Positions 27,432 through 36,578 are shown, numbered from the stretch's first letter. The stretch: 64,000 bases of DNA from Sphingobium sp. KCTC 72723 (GCF_014280435.1 NZ_CP060388.1:3876001-3940000); one strand, 5' to 3'. Notes: generated by a model from the letters alone, not told the origin. A program made the numbers and translations.

Positions 27432-27464
27432 AAAGCCCGCCGGTCGTCCTGACCGGCGGGCTTT
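27432..27464. terminator. Terminator hairpin at the end of the tol-pal operon
   Basis: Perfect 14-base arms AAAGCCCGCCGGTC (27432-27445) and GACCGGCGGGCTTT (27451-27464), with a 5-base loop. It lies 25 bp downstream of the pal stop on the minus strand. The T-tract is short (TTT), but the stem is strong. Confidence 0.8.
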
Positions 27465-27488
27465 GCTGTCATCATGCGCGGGGCATCA

Positions 27489-27998
27489 TCAATATTGAAT
27501 GGTCACCGTCACCGCGCGGCGATTCTGCGCCCAGGACGCTTCGTCGGACCCCAGGGCGGCCGGGCGTTCCTTGCCATAGCTGACGGTCGTGATCCGGCTG
27601 GAATCGATGCCGAGCGAGGCGAGATAGTTTTTCGCCGCATTCGCACGCCGTTCGCCCAGCGCGATATTATAGTCGCGGGTGCCGCGTTCGTCGGCATGGC
27701 CCTCCACCGTGACACGCACCTGCGGATTTTGTTGCAGCCATGCGGCCTGGCTCTGGAGCGTCGCCTGATCTTCCGCATCGACATCATATTGGTCCAGGCC
27801 AAAGAGGATGCGGTCGGACGATACCGATGCCATGAAATCTTCCTGGCTGCCCTTAACCGGCCCGGCGGGGGTAGAGGGACCGGCAGGAATGCTGGTTTCC
27901 GCGCCCGGCGCAGGTGGCAGTTCGGCCGGCGGCTTTTTGGAACAGGCCGCAAGCGCGATGATCGCGGTGGCGGCCAGCAAGGTCCGGGAAAGTTTCAT
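27489..27998 (-). CDS. pal: Peptidoglycan-associated lipoprotein Pal
   Basis: A 169-residue outer-membrane lipoprotein. The lipobox is IALAAC with Cys19, followed by a Pro-rich linker. An OmpA-like peptidoglycan-binding domain covers about 60-168: GLDQYDVD, the signature VEGHADERGTRDYNIALGER and RITTVSYGKERP. It anchors the Tol system to peptidoglycan and binds TolB. Last gene of ybgC-tolQRAB-pal, 92 bp after tolB. Confidence 0.97.
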   Translation of the reverse strand: MKLSRTLLAATAIIALAACSKKPPAELPPAPGAETSIPAGPSTPAGPVKGSQEDFMASVSSDRILFGLDQYDVDAEDQATLQSQAAWLQQNPQVRVTVEGHADERGTRDYNIALGERRANAAKNYLASLGIDSSRITTVSYGKERPAALGSDEASWAQNRRAVTVTIQY

Positions 27999-28090
27999 GG
28001 CTGTCTCCTTCGATAGATGGGCTTGCCTCCGCCAAGGATGGCAAAAGGTCCGTGAAGTTCGTTACGCTGTCAAGACGACATAGTTCCGTA

Positions 28091-29422
28091 TCAGGGCAAC
28101 AACGGACCCCATGCCGGGTCGGAACCGCTCAATGGCGTGGGGATGCGCCGTTCGTTCACCCCGGTCAGGTCGACCTGCCACACCTGGCTGTTGCCGTCGC
28201 GGCCCGGCGTCGTGCGGAAAAATTGCAGCACGCGGCCATTGGGCGACCATGTGGGCTGTTCATCCTGCCAGCCATTGGTCAGCGTGCGTTCGTTGCCGCC
28301 GTCCGGGTTCATGACGGCAATCTTGAAATCGCCCGACATTTTGGTGAAGGCGATCAGGTCGCCGCGCGGCGACCATTCGGGCGTGGCATAACGCCCGCCG
28401 CCATGGCTGATCCGCCGCTGGTTGCTGCCATCGGCGTTCATGACATAAAGCTGCTGCCCGCCGGACCGATCGCTTTCGAAGATGATCCGGCTGCCGTCGG
28501 GCGAATAGCTGCCCCCCACGTCGATGCCCGGCGTCGTCGTCAGGCGCACGGGCGTGCCGCCATTGGCCGACACGCGATAAATGTCGGTATTGCCCGCGAC
28601 CGCCATCGAAAATAGGATGTTGCGGCCATCGGGCGACCAGCGCGGCGCAAAGGTCGGATTGTTGCTTTCCGTCACCAGCGTCTGCTTCCCCGCGCCGATG
28701 TCATAGACATAGAGGCGCACCCGGCTGCCCAGATAGCTGACATAGAGGATCGACTTGTAATCGGGCGAAAAGCGCGGCGTCAGCGCCATCGATTGACCGT
28801 TGGTGATGAAGCGGTGGTTGGCCCCGTCCGAATCCATGATGGCGAGGCGCTTGACCCGCGCGCCCTTTGGCCCGCTTTCGGCGATATATGCGATGCGGCT
28901 GTCGAAAAAGGGGCTTTCGCCCGACAGGCGCGCATAGATGGCGTCGGCGCATTTATGCGCGGCCCGCCGCCAGTCGCGCGGGGCGACGACATAGCCCTGC
29001 CGGGTCAATTCCTGCTTGAGCGCTACGTCGTACAGGTAGCAGCCGACGGTAATGTCGGCTTCCCCGCCGGTGGTGCGCACGAACCCCTGCACCAGCGCCT
29101 GATAGGCGCCCCATTTGTCGAATTGGGGAAATGTGACTTCGGAAAAGGGGATTGCCGGCAACCCGCCCGGCCCGGACGGATCGAACAGGCCGGATCCTTT
29201 AAGGTCCGACGCGATCACTTCGGCGATCTTCCGGCCCAGTTCGGTGGCGGATCCTGCGGGGGTCGCCACATCCTGCTGCGCGGGCAGCGGCGGCACGGCG
29301 ATTTTCAGGTTATCCGTCGCGCTATCGTCCGTCACGTCTACTGCAAGCTGTGCATGTGCGCTGGACGCCAGAGCCAGCAGAGCGCCGGCAATGAGCGCAG
29401 AAAACGAAAAACAGCTTCTCAT
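28091..29422 (-). CDS. tolB: Tol-Pal system protein TolB
   Basis: A 443-residue periplasmic protein with signal peptide (about 1-24, ending SAHAQ). An N-terminal alpha/beta domain (about 25-165) precedes a six-bladed WD40-like propeller with repeated SPDG and NIYRV/DIYR units (TLVTESNNPTFAPRWSPDG and relatives). It shuttles between Pal and TolA. Its start overlaps the tolA stop by four bases. Confidence 0.97.
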   Translation of the reverse strand: MRSCFSFSALIAGALLALASSAHAQLAVDVTDDSATDNLKIAVPPLPAQQDVATPAGSATELGRKIAEVIASDLKGSGLFDPSGPGGLPAIPFSEVTFPQFDKWGAYQALVQGFVRTTGGEADITVGCYLYDVALKQELTRQGYVVAPRDWRRAAHKCADAIYARLSGESPFFDSRIAYIAESGPKGARVKRLAIMDSDGANHRFITNGQSMALTPRFSPDYKSILYVSYLGSRVRLYVYDIGAGKQTLVTESNNPTFAPRWSPDGRNILFSMAVAGNTDIYRVSANGGTPVRLTTTPGIDVGGSYSPDGSRIIFESDRSGGQQLYVMNADGSNQRRISHGGGRYATPEWSPRGDLIAFTKMSGDFKIAVMNPDGGNERTLTNGWQDEQPTWSPNGRVLQFFRTTPGRDGNSQVWQVDLTGVNERRIPTPLSGSDPAWGPLLP

Positions 29423-30444
29423 TGCGATAGCCTTCTATCAAATCCGAGTGGTTCAAGAACGCGCCACTCATCATAAAATTGCGGAGGTAATTTGAAGGGA
29501 GAAGCCAGGCGAACGGCTTTGATCGCTTGTTCCGCGTGGAGTTTGGCCTGGGTCTTATTGCTCGCCGTGATGCCCGTCTGGCGCACGACCTCCGGGGTGC
29601 CGATCAATGAACCGTCTTTGGACAATTCGACGCGAAGCTCCGTGCGCAACAGTTCCGCATCGGCGCCGGTCGGTGCCTTCCAATGCGGCTTCAACTGACG
29701 GCGTATTTCGGAGTTCAATGCGGATTTCTGCGCCGGACCCATGGCGGCAGCGGGCGCAGGCGCAGGTGGACGACGCGGCGCGTCGGCATTGGTGTCGATG
29801 CCCTTGAGGAAATCATTGCCCAGCAGCGATCCCTTGGGCTTGTCCGCCTTGCCCTGGCCCGATGCGCGCGTGGGGGCGTCAGTCCTGGTCTTGGCAGGCG
29901 CTTTGGCGGCGGATTTTGCGGGGGCGGGGGCGGGGGCGGGCGCAGCGGCGGCGGGCTTTGGCTTGGCCGGGGTCGGCTTCGCTTTAGCCACGGGTTTTTC
30001 CGGCGCGGGCTTGGGTTTGGGCGCGACCTTGGCGACTTCCTTTTTGGGCGGGGCAGGCTTGGGCTTTGCCGGGGCGGGCTTGGCGACCTCCTTGGGCGGG
30101 GTCGGCTTTGGCACCGGCTTGGGTTGGGGCTTGGGCTGCGGCTTTGGCGGCGCAGGCACAGATTCGGGCGCAGGCTCCGGCAATATTTCCGGTTCAGGCG
30201 ATGGCTTGGCATCCTGCGTCGGTCCCTGTTCCGGCGCGACGCTGGGCGGGGGGGGGGCGGCCGAGATTTTGGGCGCGGTCGATTGCAGCGCGACTTCGTC
30301 CACCATGGACACTTCCATTGGCGGGGTTTTCAGCTTCAACGGATTGGGCGTGGCCAGAAACCCGGCCGACAACAGCCCGAACAGCAGGACATGTCCCGCC
30401 GTTGCGACGCCAAGGCCGATCTTTTCCGCGCGCTCCATGCTCAA
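29419..30444 (-). CDS. tolA: TolA-like energy-transduction protein
   Basis: A 341-residue protein in the TolA slot. One N-terminal membrane helix (about 10-30, GLGVATAGHVLLFGLLSAGF) is followed by a conserved MEVSMVDEV and a long Pro/Lys/Ala-rich linker (about 60-220) dominated by KP, PKP and APA repeats. A TonB/TolA-type globular end (about 235-341) carries SEIRRQLKPHWKAPTG. It links TolQR in the inner membrane with TolB-Pal. The linker is strongly low-complexity, so sequence identity to enterobacterial TolA is weak; position decides the name. Confidence 0.88.
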   Translation of the reverse strand: MSMERAEKIGLGVATAGHVLLFGLLSAGFLATPNPLKLKTPPMEVSMVDEVALQSTAPKISAAPPPPSVAPEQGPTQDAKPSPEPEILPEPAPESVPAPPKPQPKPQPKPVPKPTPPKEVAKPAPAKPKPAPPKKEVAKVAPKPKPAPEKPVAKAKPTPAKPKPAAAAPAPAPAPAKSAAKAPAKTRTDAPTRASGQGKADKPKGSLLGNDFLKGIDTNADAPRRPPAPAPAAAMGPAQKSALNSEIRRQLKPHWKAPTGADAELLRTELRVELSKDGSLIGTPEVVRQTGITASNKTQAKLHAEQAIKAVRLASPFKLPPQFYDEWRVLEPLGFDRRLSQ

Positions 30445-30456
30445 ACCCTATGGTCC

Positions 30457-30915
30457 CTATTCTGAACTGTCGCTGTCCGCCGTATCGGGCGAGGACACCA
30501 GCGATACCTTGTTCAAACCCGCACGGTTCAATTCGGCCATCACGCGCATCACCCGGCCATAATCCAGTCCCTTGTCTGCGCGCAGGAAGATTTGCGGCGC
30601 TTGCGCCTTGCCCGCATTGGCCGCGACGATTTCAGCCAGACGGCCGGGCAGGTCGGCGTCGCCCACCGCATCTTCATCGACATAGGTCGCGCCATCGCGG
30701 TCGATCGACACGATCGTGGGCTTGGCGTCCTGGTCCAGCCCCTTGGCACGGGTTTCGGGCAGGTTCACAGGGACGCCGGTGACCAGCAGCGGCGCGGTGA
30801 CCATGAAGATGATCAACAGCACCAGCATCACGTCGACCAGCGGCGTCACATTGATGTCGGCCATCGGCGCACGGCCACGGCCGCGCCGGGCGGAAGGGGG
30901 ACCGGACATCGCCAT
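30457..30915 (-). CDS. tolR: Tol-Pal system protein TolR
   Basis: A 152-residue ExbD/TolR-family protein. A short cytoplasmic N-terminus (MADINVTPLVDVMLVLL) leads into one membrane helix with the essential Asp, followed by a periplasmic domain with FLRADKGLDYGRVM. It forms the proton-driven motor with TolQ. tolQ ends one base before it starts. Confidence 0.96.
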   Translation of the reverse strand: MAMSGPPSARRGRGRAPMADINVTPLVDVMLVLLIIFMVTAPLLVTGVPVNLPETRAKGLDQDAKPTIVSIDRDGATYVDEDAVGDADLPGRLAEIVAANAGKAQAPQIFLRADKGLDYGRVMRVMAELNRAGLNKVSLVSSPDTADSDSSE

Positions 30916-31623
30916 TTACCGCTGCGCCTCCAGTTCGCGGCTCAGCGTCGAATAAAAACCGTCGGCAAAGCGCGACAGCCGTGATTCGAGGCGATTGATG
31001 CCATGGCTGAAGCGATTATAGGCAATGACCGCCGGAATGGCCGCGAACAGGCCGATGGCAGTCGCGAACAGCGCCTCGGCAATGCCCGGCGCAACGACGG
31101 CCAGCGAACTATTCTGTTCCGCCGCGATGGAGGTGAAAGCGCGCATGATGCCCCATACCGTGCCGAACAGGCCGACGAACGGCGCGACCGACCCGACCGT
31201 CGCCAAAATATTCAGCCGGTCGGACAGGCGATCCACCTCTGCCGCGATGGTGCTGGACAATATGGTGGACAGGCGATCGCGCGTGCCGTCGCGGTCGATC
31301 ACTTTCTGCGCGGTCGAACGCCGCCATTCGGTGACGCCTGCCGCCATCACGCGGGCGGCGGCGAAATCGGCCTTGCCGCGCGCTTCGTAGAAACGGTCGA
31401 TATCGTCCGCTTTCCAGAAATCCGCCTCGAACGTCTGGCTTTGTTTGCTGGATTTGCGCAGCGTCACCGAAAAACCGATGATGATCGCCCAGGTCCATAT
31501 GCTGGCCAGCAACAGGCCCGCCATCACGCCCTTCACGACGATATCGGCCTGAAGGAACAAAGCGAGCGGGGAAATGGTGGCAGCTTGCGCGACCGCGCCG
31601 ACATCTGGCAGGTTGAGGGTCAT
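30916..31623 (-). CDS. tolQ: Tol-Pal system protein TolQ
   Basis: A 235-residue MotA/TolQ/ExbB proton-channel protein with three membrane helices: about 20-45, 130-155 (GSVAPFVGLFGTVWGIM) and 170-195 (FATAIGLFAAIPAVIAYN). ATG 31623 overlaps the ybgC stop and gives the normal length; an upstream extension lacks membrane character and is rejected. Confidence 0.96.
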   Translation of the reverse strand: MTLNLPDVGAVAQAATISPLALFLQADIVVKGVMAGLLLASIWTWAIIIGFSVTLRKSSKQSQTFEADFWKADDIDRFYEARGKADFAAARVMAAGVTEWRRSTAQKVIDRDGTRDRLSTILSSTIAAEVDRLSDRLNILATVGSVAPFVGLFGTVWGIMRAFTSIAAEQNSSLAVVAPGIAEALFATAIGLFAAIPAVIAYNRFSHGINRLESRLSRFADGFYSTLSRELEAQR

Positions 31624-32102
31624 GGGTGGAAATCTTCCCCTTGGCAAAGGCGGCTGAAAATATCGGTCCAGGCTTTGGGCTGCCGCTGCGGGCGGCCCTG
31701 TGGCGACAGCCAGGCGACGGACACGGTGCCGTCGGTTATCTGTTCGGCGTCGCGCATGACTGATTGATGAATGGCGCATGTCGCTGCGCCCACTTGCGTC
31801 ACCCGGCTGACGACCATCAGGTCGTCGTCCAGCCGGGCGGGGCGACGATAGCGGATCGCGACATCGGTAACGGCATAGGCACCCGCCCCGCCCTCATGGC
31901 TGGCACGCTGGTCGATGCCTGCGATGCGCAGCATGTCGGACCGGGCGCGCTCCATATAGCGCAGATAATTGGCGTGATAGACGACGCCCGACAGGTCGGT
32001 ATCCTCAAAATAGATGCGCAGCGGGAAATGATGCACGGCGGCGATGAACCGTCCGGTCGCGGGCGCGAGGATTGGCAGAGAAACGGGCGGCGCAAAGGAC
32101 AT
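31620..32102 (-). CDS. ybgC: Tol-Pal-associated acyl-CoA thioesterase YbgC
   Basis: A 160-residue hot-dog fold thioesterase. The active-site segment is [20 protein letters not shown], with the catalytic Asp in EDTD and the family Tyr-His-Asn. It hydrolyses acyl-CoA or acyl-ACP species and classically heads the tol-pal operon, here overlapping tolQ by 4 bases. Confidence 0.93.
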   Translation of the reverse strand: MSFAPPVSLPILAPATGRFIAAVHHFPLRIYFEDTDLSGVVYHANYLRYMERARSDMLRIAGIDQRASHEGGAGAYAVTDVAIRYRRPARLDDDLMVVSRVTQVGAATCAIHQSVMRDAEQITDGTVSVAWLSPQGRPQRQPKAWTDIFSRLCQGEDFHP

Positions 32103-32242
32103 GGGCGGCTTTTAACCATGGTGTCGCGCCGTGGCAAAGGCGTAAAATGCGCGAGGCTTGCCAATCGGCCGCCTCTGGTTCCCGCTGCCATGCCGCGCTA
32201 TGGGAATGCCAACGCAGCATGAAACAGGGGAAGGACAGGCAT

Positions 32243-33121
32243 ATGGGCGACATTCGCACGGTTGGAGTCATTGGCGCGGGGCAGATGGGCGCAGGCATTG
32301 CGCAGGTCGCAGCGCAAGCGGGCTATGCCGTCATCCTGTCCGACATTGACCTGCCCCGCGCGGAAAAGGGGCTGGCGGGCATCGCCAAACTGCTCGCCCG
32401 CAGCGTGGAGAAGGAAAAGATCACACAGGCCGACGCCGACGCGACCCTTGCCCGCATCACGCCGGTCGGCGACATCGCACCACTGGCCGAAGCGCAACTG
32501 GTGATCGAGGCCGCAACCGAGCGGGAGGAGGTCAAGCGCGCGATCTTCGCCAATGTCGGCAAGATCCTTGCCCCCGGCGCGATACTGGCGACCAACACAT
32601 CATCCATCCCCATCACCCGGCTGGCGCAGGCCGCGCCGGACGCCGGGCGCTTTGTGGGGGTGCATTTCTTCAATCCCGTGCCGGTCATGGTGCTGGTAGA
32701 GGTTATTCGCGGCCTTGCCACCACGCCCGAAACGGTCGCGGCGGTGGAAGGTTTTGCCACGCGCATCGGCAAGACCACCGTCCACGCTTTCGACGCGCCG
32801 GGCTTTGTGGTCAACCGCATCCTGCTGCCGATGCTGAACGAAGCGGTGTTCGTGCTGGGGGAGGGCGTGGGCAGCGTCGTGGATATTGATCAGGGCTGTA
32901 AGCTTGGCCTCAACCACCCGATGGGTCCGCTGACATTGCTGGATTTCGTCGGCCTCGACACCGCGCTGGAAATCCTCAACGTTTTTCTCAGCACCACCGG
33001 CGACCCCAAATATCGCCCCGCCCCGCTGCTGGTCAAATATGTCGAGGCGGGCTGGTACGGCCGCAAGACCGGGCGCGGCTTCTACGACTATTCGGGCGCG
33101 GAACCCGTGCCGACGCGCTGA
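32243..33121 (+). CDS. 3-hydroxybutyryl-CoA dehydrogenase family protein
   Basis: A 292-residue 3-hydroxyacyl-CoA dehydrogenase. Rossmann motif [17 protein letters not shown] near the N-terminus, [10 protein letters not shown] and the catalytic HFFNPVPVM, then the C-terminal dimer domain ([38 protein letters not shown]). It oxidises (S)-3-hydroxybutyryl-CoA or a related acyl-CoA with NAD in fatty-acid, phenylacetate or polyhydroxybutyrate metabolism. Start 32243 has AAGGA about 7 bases upstream. It lies divergent from ybgC, with no functional partner nearby. Confidence 0.92.
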   Translation: MGDIRTVGVIGAGQMGAGIAQVAAQAGYAVILSDIDLPRAEKGLAGIAKLLARSVEKEKITQADADATLARITPVGDIAPLAEAQLVIEAATEREEVKRAIFANVGKILAPGAILATNTSSIPITRLAQAAPDAGRFVGVHFFNPVPVMVLVEVIRGLATTPETVAAVEGFATRIGKTTVHAFDAPGFVVNRILLPMLNEAVFVLGEGVGSVVDIDQGCKLGLNHPMGPLTLLDFVGLDTALEILNVFLSTTGDPKYRPAPLLVKYVEAGWYGRKTGRGFYDYSGAEPVPTR

Positions 33122-33143
33122 TTCATGCTGGGCTGGGGGCGGC

Positions 33144-34175
33144 TTATCCCACCCCCAGCCCATGCTTTTTCATGCAATGGCGCAACTGGTCGTAGGTCAG
33201 GCCCAGCCCCTTGGCGGTCGCGCGCTGGTTGTAGCGGTAGCGGTCGAGCGCGGCGCGGATGATGCCTGCTTCATGCGCGTCCACTGCCGCGCGCAGGTCG
33301 CTGATTTCCTCCAGAGCGGCGGTGACCGGGGCGGACGATGCGACCGCCGCCACTGGCCCGTCGCATGGCGCGGCGGGCGTCGGCATCAGTGGTTTGGGCT
33401 TCCATGGCGATGCGAACGGATCGAAGGTGATCTTGCTGATCGGCCGCCCCGGCGCGTCCCAGCGATAGACGGCCCGCTCCACCACGTTGCGCAATTCGCG
33501 CACATTGCCCGGCCAGCCATAGCCCTCCAATTCCGCCATGGTCGCCGCGTCGAAGCCGGGCCATTGCGGCCAGTTGATTTCCGCCGCCATCCGCCGCCCA
33601 AAATGATCGACCAGCACTGGCACGTCGCCTTCTCGCGCGCGCAGCGGCGGCAAAGTGATGACCTCGAAACTCAGCCGGTCGAGCAGGTCGGGGCGAAAGC
33701 GCCCGGCGTCAGCGGCGGCGGGCAAATCATCATTGGTCGCCGCGACGATGCGCACATCCACCCGCACCGGCTTGGACGCGCCGATCCGCGTCACTTCGCC
33801 ATATTCGACCACGCGCAGCAACCGTTCCTGCGCCGCCATCGACAGCGTGCCGAGTTCGTCCAGAAACAGCGTGCCGCCATCGGCTTCCTCGAACCGGCCC
33901 GGCCGCGCGCGGTTCGCGCCAGTGAAAGCACCCTGTTCATGGCCGAACAATTCCGCCTCGATCAGGGTTTCGGGCAATGCCGCGCAATTCATCACGATCA
34001 GCGGTTCGCCCCAGCGCGGCGACAGATGGTGCAACCGTTCGGCGATCAGTTCCTTGCCGGTCCCCCGTTCGCCGATGACCAGCACCGGGCGATTGAGTTC
34101 GGCAGCGCGCCCGGCCTGCTCCACCGCGTCGAGAAACGCGAAGGATTGGCCGACAAATTGGGTATTTTTCTCCAT
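33144..34175 (-). CDS. pspF: Phage-shock activator PspF (sigma-54 enhancer-binding protein)
   Basis: A 343-residue AAA+ activator without an N-terminal receiver or sensory domain, which is the PspF architecture. Walker A GERGTGKE, the sigma-54 contact loop GAFTGA, Walker B TLFLDELGTL and a C-terminal Fis-type HTH (NQRATAKGLGLTYDQL) are visible. It should activate the psp operon that starts on the other strand from the sigma-54 promoter at 34278-34294. The start at 34175 immediately precedes MEKNTQFVGQS, the conserved PspF beginning. Confidence 0.95.
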   Translation of the reverse strand: MEKNTQFVGQSFAFLDAVEQAGRAAELNRPVLVIGERGTGKELIAERLHHLSPRWGEPLIVMNCAALPETLIEAELFGHEQGAFTGANRARPGRFEEADGGTLFLDELGTLSMAAQERLLRVVEYGEVTRIGASKPVRVDVRIVAATNDDLPAAADAGRFRPDLLDRLSFEVITLPPLRAREGDVPVLVDHFGRRMAAEINWPQWPGFDAATMAELEGYGWPGNVRELRNVVERAVYRWDAPGRPISKITFDPFASPWKPKPLMPTPAAPCDGPVAAVASSAPVTAALEEISDLRAAVDAHEAGIIRAALDRYRYNQRATAKGLGLTYDQLRHCMKKHGLGVG

Positions 34176-34277
34176 ACCCCAACTTATGGTGAAATTTCCC
34201 ACCTTATCGCAAGCGAAATTCGGGCGCGGCGGTGCCGGATGAACCGAAAATGAAGGAAATCCGTGCCTTTCCGCAAA

Positions 34278-34294
34278 TTGGCACGACCCCTGCA
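34278..34294 (+). promoter_or_regulatory. Sigma-54 (-24/-12) promoter of the psp operon
   Basis: TTGGCACGACCCCTGCA matches the RpoN consensus: GG at -24 (34280-34281) and GC at -12 (34292-34293), exactly 10 bases apart. It lies between divergent pspF and the psp genes, so transcription would begin near 34305. The 100 bp between it and pspF is where PspF binding sites would be expected; TCGCAAGCGA at 34208 is one weak dyad there. Confidence 0.9.
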
Positions 34295-34360
34295 ATGCTA
34301 CAGGCAATCCGCAACCAATCGCGGAACCATATGAAGGCCAAGGCTCAGGGAGTGTATAAG

Positions 34361-34534
34361 ATGGACAAGCATAGCAACAGCGTTCGCGAAATCGGCCAGC
34401 TAATGTCGGTCGCGCTTGCCGCCCTGCTGTTTGGATCGACCCTGATCCTTGCGGCGGTCGGCCCGGCCCGCGCCAGCGAAGCCCCGATGCTCGCCAGTGA
34501 CACGACCCCCATGACCTTGCGCTATCTTGCCTGA
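34361..34534 (+). CDS. Small exported or membrane peptide at the head of the psp operon
   Basis: A 57-residue protein lying downstream of the sigma-54 promoter and 42 bp before pspA. AGGGAG sits 8 bases before ATG 34361. A single hydrophobic segment (about 14-36, IGQLMSVALAALLFGSTLIL) ends in a signal-peptidase-like ARASEA, leaving a tail of only about 18 residues. No family recognised. Its co-transcription with pspA implies a role in, or report of, envelope stress; this is inference. Confidence 0.7.
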   Translation: MDKHSNSVREIGQLMSVALAALLFGSTLILAAVGPARASEAPMLASDTTPMTLRYLA

Positions 34535-34576
34535 GGTCATCGCCCCCCAAATGCCAAGACCAGGAGTGACGTTCTA

Positions 34577-35245
34577 ATGGGTATCTTCTCCCGCACCCGC
34601 GACATCATCGCCGCCAATGTGACCGACCTGCTCGACAAGGCGGAAGATCCGTCGAAGATGATCCGCATGATCATCCTCGAAATGGAGGAAACGCTGGTGG
34701 AAGTGCGCGCGTCCGCCGCCCGCACCATCGCCGACCAGAAGGAAATGCGCCGCCACATCGCCAAGCTGGCCGGTTTGCAGGACAGCTGGACCGAAAAGGC
34801 GCAGCTGGCCCTGAGCAAGGACCGCGAGGATCTGGCCAAGGCCGCTCTGGTCGAGCGGCAGAAAGCCGCCGACATGGCCGATCATCTCAATCATGAGATC
34901 GTGACCCTCGACGATGCGCTCAAGGCCGCCGAAGAGGATATCGCCAAGTTGCAGGCCAAGCTGCGCGAAGCCCGCGTGCGCCAGAACAGCCTGGTCACCC
35001 GGATGCAGAGCGCGGAAAACCGTCTGCGCGTGCGTGAAGCCTATGCCGGTGAAAAGGTGAACGACGCTTTCGCGCGTTTCGACCTGATGGAACGCCGCGT
35101 CGATATGGCCGAAGGCCGCGCCGATGCCATGAATCTGGGCGGCGCGCCCAAGACGCTGGAAGAAGAGATTGCCGAGTTGAAATCCGCCGACAAGGTGGAT
35201 GCCGATCTGGCGGCTCTCAAAGCCAGCATGAACAAGGAGGGCTGA
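34577..35245 (+). CDS. pspA: Phage-shock protein A
   Basis: A 222-residue PspA/IM30 coiled-coil protein. It binds membranes and restrains PspF under normal conditions, then forms membrane-stabilising assemblies under stress. The N-terminal amphipathic helix MGIFSRTRDIIAAN and the long heptad region with KAEDPSKMIRMIILEMEET are typical. AAGGAG at the 3' end also serves the next gene. Confidence 0.96.
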   Translation: MGIFSRTRDIIAANVTDLLDKAEDPSKMIRMIILEMEETLVEVRASAARTIADQKEMRRHIAKLAGLQDSWTEKAQLALSKDREDLAKAALVERQKAADMADHLNHEIVTLDDALKAAEEDIAKLQAKLREARVRQNSLVTRMQSAENRLRVREAYAGEKVNDAFARFDLMERRVDMAEGRADAMNLGGAPKTLEEEIAELKSADKVDADLAALKASMNKEG

Positions 35246-35248
35246 TCC

Positions 35249-35518
35249 GTGATGGAAGACGTACTTTTACCCCTCATGATCTGCGGCATGTTGTTCATCG
35301 GTATGCCGTGGCTGATCTTCCACTATGTCACCAAGTGGAAACAGTCCCCCAAGATTACCGACGAGGATGAGAAGCTGCTGGATGAACTTCATCTTCTTGC
35401 TCGTCGGATGGAAGAAAGGCTTCAGACGGTCGAAAGGATCGTCGCAGCCGACAACCCCGATTTCCGTCCCGCCCGGTCGCAGGAACCGGACGACTACAGC
35501 TTCGACCGGAGGAATTGA
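35249..35518 (+). CDS. pspB: Phage-shock protein B
   Basis: An 89-residue inner-membrane protein: one helix (about 6-28, LLPLMICGMLFIGMPWLIFHYV), then a cytoplasmic coiled coil ending EERLQTVERIVAADNP. The start is GTG 35249 or ATG 35252; AAGGAGG in the pspA end suits both. With PspC it senses envelope damage and sequesters PspA. Its coiled-coil end is repeated in the four small proteins downstream. Confidence 0.92.
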   Translation: MMEDVLLPLMICGMLFIGMPWLIFHYVTKWKQSPKITDEDEKLLDELHLLARRMEERLQTVERIVAADNPDFRPARSQEPDDYSFDRRN

Positions 35519-35519
35519 G

Positions 35520-35900
35520 ATGACTGCCCGCCGCACCAAATTCTACCTCGACAAGGCCAATGGCAAATGGATGGGCGTCTGCTCCGGCATTGCCGACTAT
35601 AGCGGGATCGACGTGGTATGGGTCCGCGTCGGCGCGGTACTCATCACCCTGATGGGCGCGTTCCCCTGGACCCTGATCGCCTATTTCGCTGCCGTCTATT
35701 TTGCGGAGAACAAGCCGGTCGGCCTGTACGCCGATCGCGACGACGAGAAATTCTGGCAGGGGGTGCGCAGCAACCCGACCCGCTCGACCCGCGACGTGCG
35801 CTCCAAATTCCGCGACATCGACCGGCGCCTCGCCGACATCGAAATCTATTACACCAGCCGCAACACGCGCCTGGCGGACGAAATCGACCGTCTGCGCTGA
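35520..35900 (+). CDS. pspC: Phage-shock protein C
   Basis: A 126-residue PspC-domain membrane protein. KFYLDKANGKWMGVCSGIADY begins the domain, followed by the VWVRVGAVLITLMGAFPWTLIAYF hydrophobic region, then a charged C-terminal extension (RDIDRRLADIEIYYTSR). It starts 1 bp after the pspB stop, with CCGGAGGAA upstream, and completes pspABC. Confidence 0.95.
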   Translation: MTARRTKFYLDKANGKWMGVCSGIADYSGIDVVWVRVGAVLITLMGAFPWTLIAYFAAVYFAENKPVGLYADRDDEKFWQGVRSNPTRSTRDVRSKFRDIDRRLADIEIYYTSRNTRLADEIDRLR

Positions 35901-35934
35901 ATAGTTCCGGGGCAAAACAGGGGAGTTAAGGATC

Positions 35935-36225
35935 ATGAGTTTCGCCGGACCCGGCTTCATCGTCGCCATCGTCGCCCTTTCCATGGGCGCATGGGTCATC
36001 ACCACCTGGCTGCGGGCGCGCTACGGCTATCCGCTGACCGACGACAACGGGAACACCGTTCATCGAACCGACGCCGACGCTGATCGAAAAATCGACCTTC
36101 TTTCGAACGAAAACGAAAAGCTGACCGGCCGCATCAGCCGCCTGGAGGAACGCATCGCCGTGCTGGAGAGGATCGCCACCGATCCTGCCGCCCGCACCGC
36201 GCGCGAAATCGAGGCGCTGCGCTGA
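35935..36225 (+). CDS. Small PspB-like membrane protein, copy 1
   Basis: A 96-residue protein: one N-terminal membrane helix (about 5-26, GPGFIVAIVALSMGAWVITTW), a short polar loop and a C-terminal leucine-heptad helix ending EERIAVLERIATD-REIEALR. The same helix-plus-heptad plan and closing motif occur in pspB and the next three genes. AACAGGGGAGT upstream gives the SD. Function unrecorded as far as I can tell; probably part of the Psp response. Confidence 0.75.
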   Translation: MSFAGPGFIVAIVALSMGAWVITTWLRARYGYPLTDDNGNTVHRTDADADRKIDLLSNENEKLTGRISRLEERIAVLERIATDPAARTAREIEALR

Positions 36226-36266
36226 CCGCAGCATGATCCAAGGCCCGAACAGGGGGAGTGAATAGC

Positions 36267-36578
36267 ATGTTTCCATTCGCAGATTTCGCGCCGGTCGTGT
36301 TTGCCGTCGGGTCGCTGGCGATCGCGGGCTGGGTGTTCACCACCTGGCTGCGGGTCAAGAACGGCTACCCGCTGGACGGGGCATGGGGGCAGGCGGTCTA
36401 TCCGCAGAAGAATGAGGAAATGGCCGAGCGGATCAAGCTGCTCAGCCAGGAAAATGCCCAGCTGCGCGCCGAAATCGGATCGATGAAGGACCGGCTCGCC
36501 GTGGTCGAACGCATCGTTACCGATGAAAGCCACCAGCTGACCCGCGAAATCGAACGGCTGCGCAGCCCCGCCAACTAA
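36267..36578 (+). CDS. Small PspB-like membrane protein, copy 2
   Basis: A 103-residue relative of the preceding protein. Membrane helix about 10-30 (PVVFAVGSLAIAGWVFTTWL), then NGYPL as in copy 1, then a long coiled coil ending KDRLAVVERIVTD-REIERLR. I prefer ATG 36267 over GTG 36258, because AGGGGGAG lies 9 bases upstream of the ATG. The 5' leader (GAACAGGGGGAGTGAAT) also resembles that of copy 1. Confidence 0.75.
   Translation: MFPFADFAPVVFAVGSLAIAGWVFTTWLRVKNGYPLDGAWGQAVYPQKNEEMAERIKLLSQENAQLRAEIGSMKDRLAVVERIVTDESHQLTREIERLRSPAN

Noticed and set aside
29600..30300. Repetitive GC-rich stretch in tolA as a DNA repeat element
   Set aside because: It is explained by codons for the Pro/Lys/Ala-rich periplasmic linker of TolA.
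33144..34550. Longer pspF product starting upstream at 34550
   Set aside because: The extra 125 codons overlap the sigma-54 promoter and the small peptide gene and lack homology; PspF normally starts at the MEKN position.
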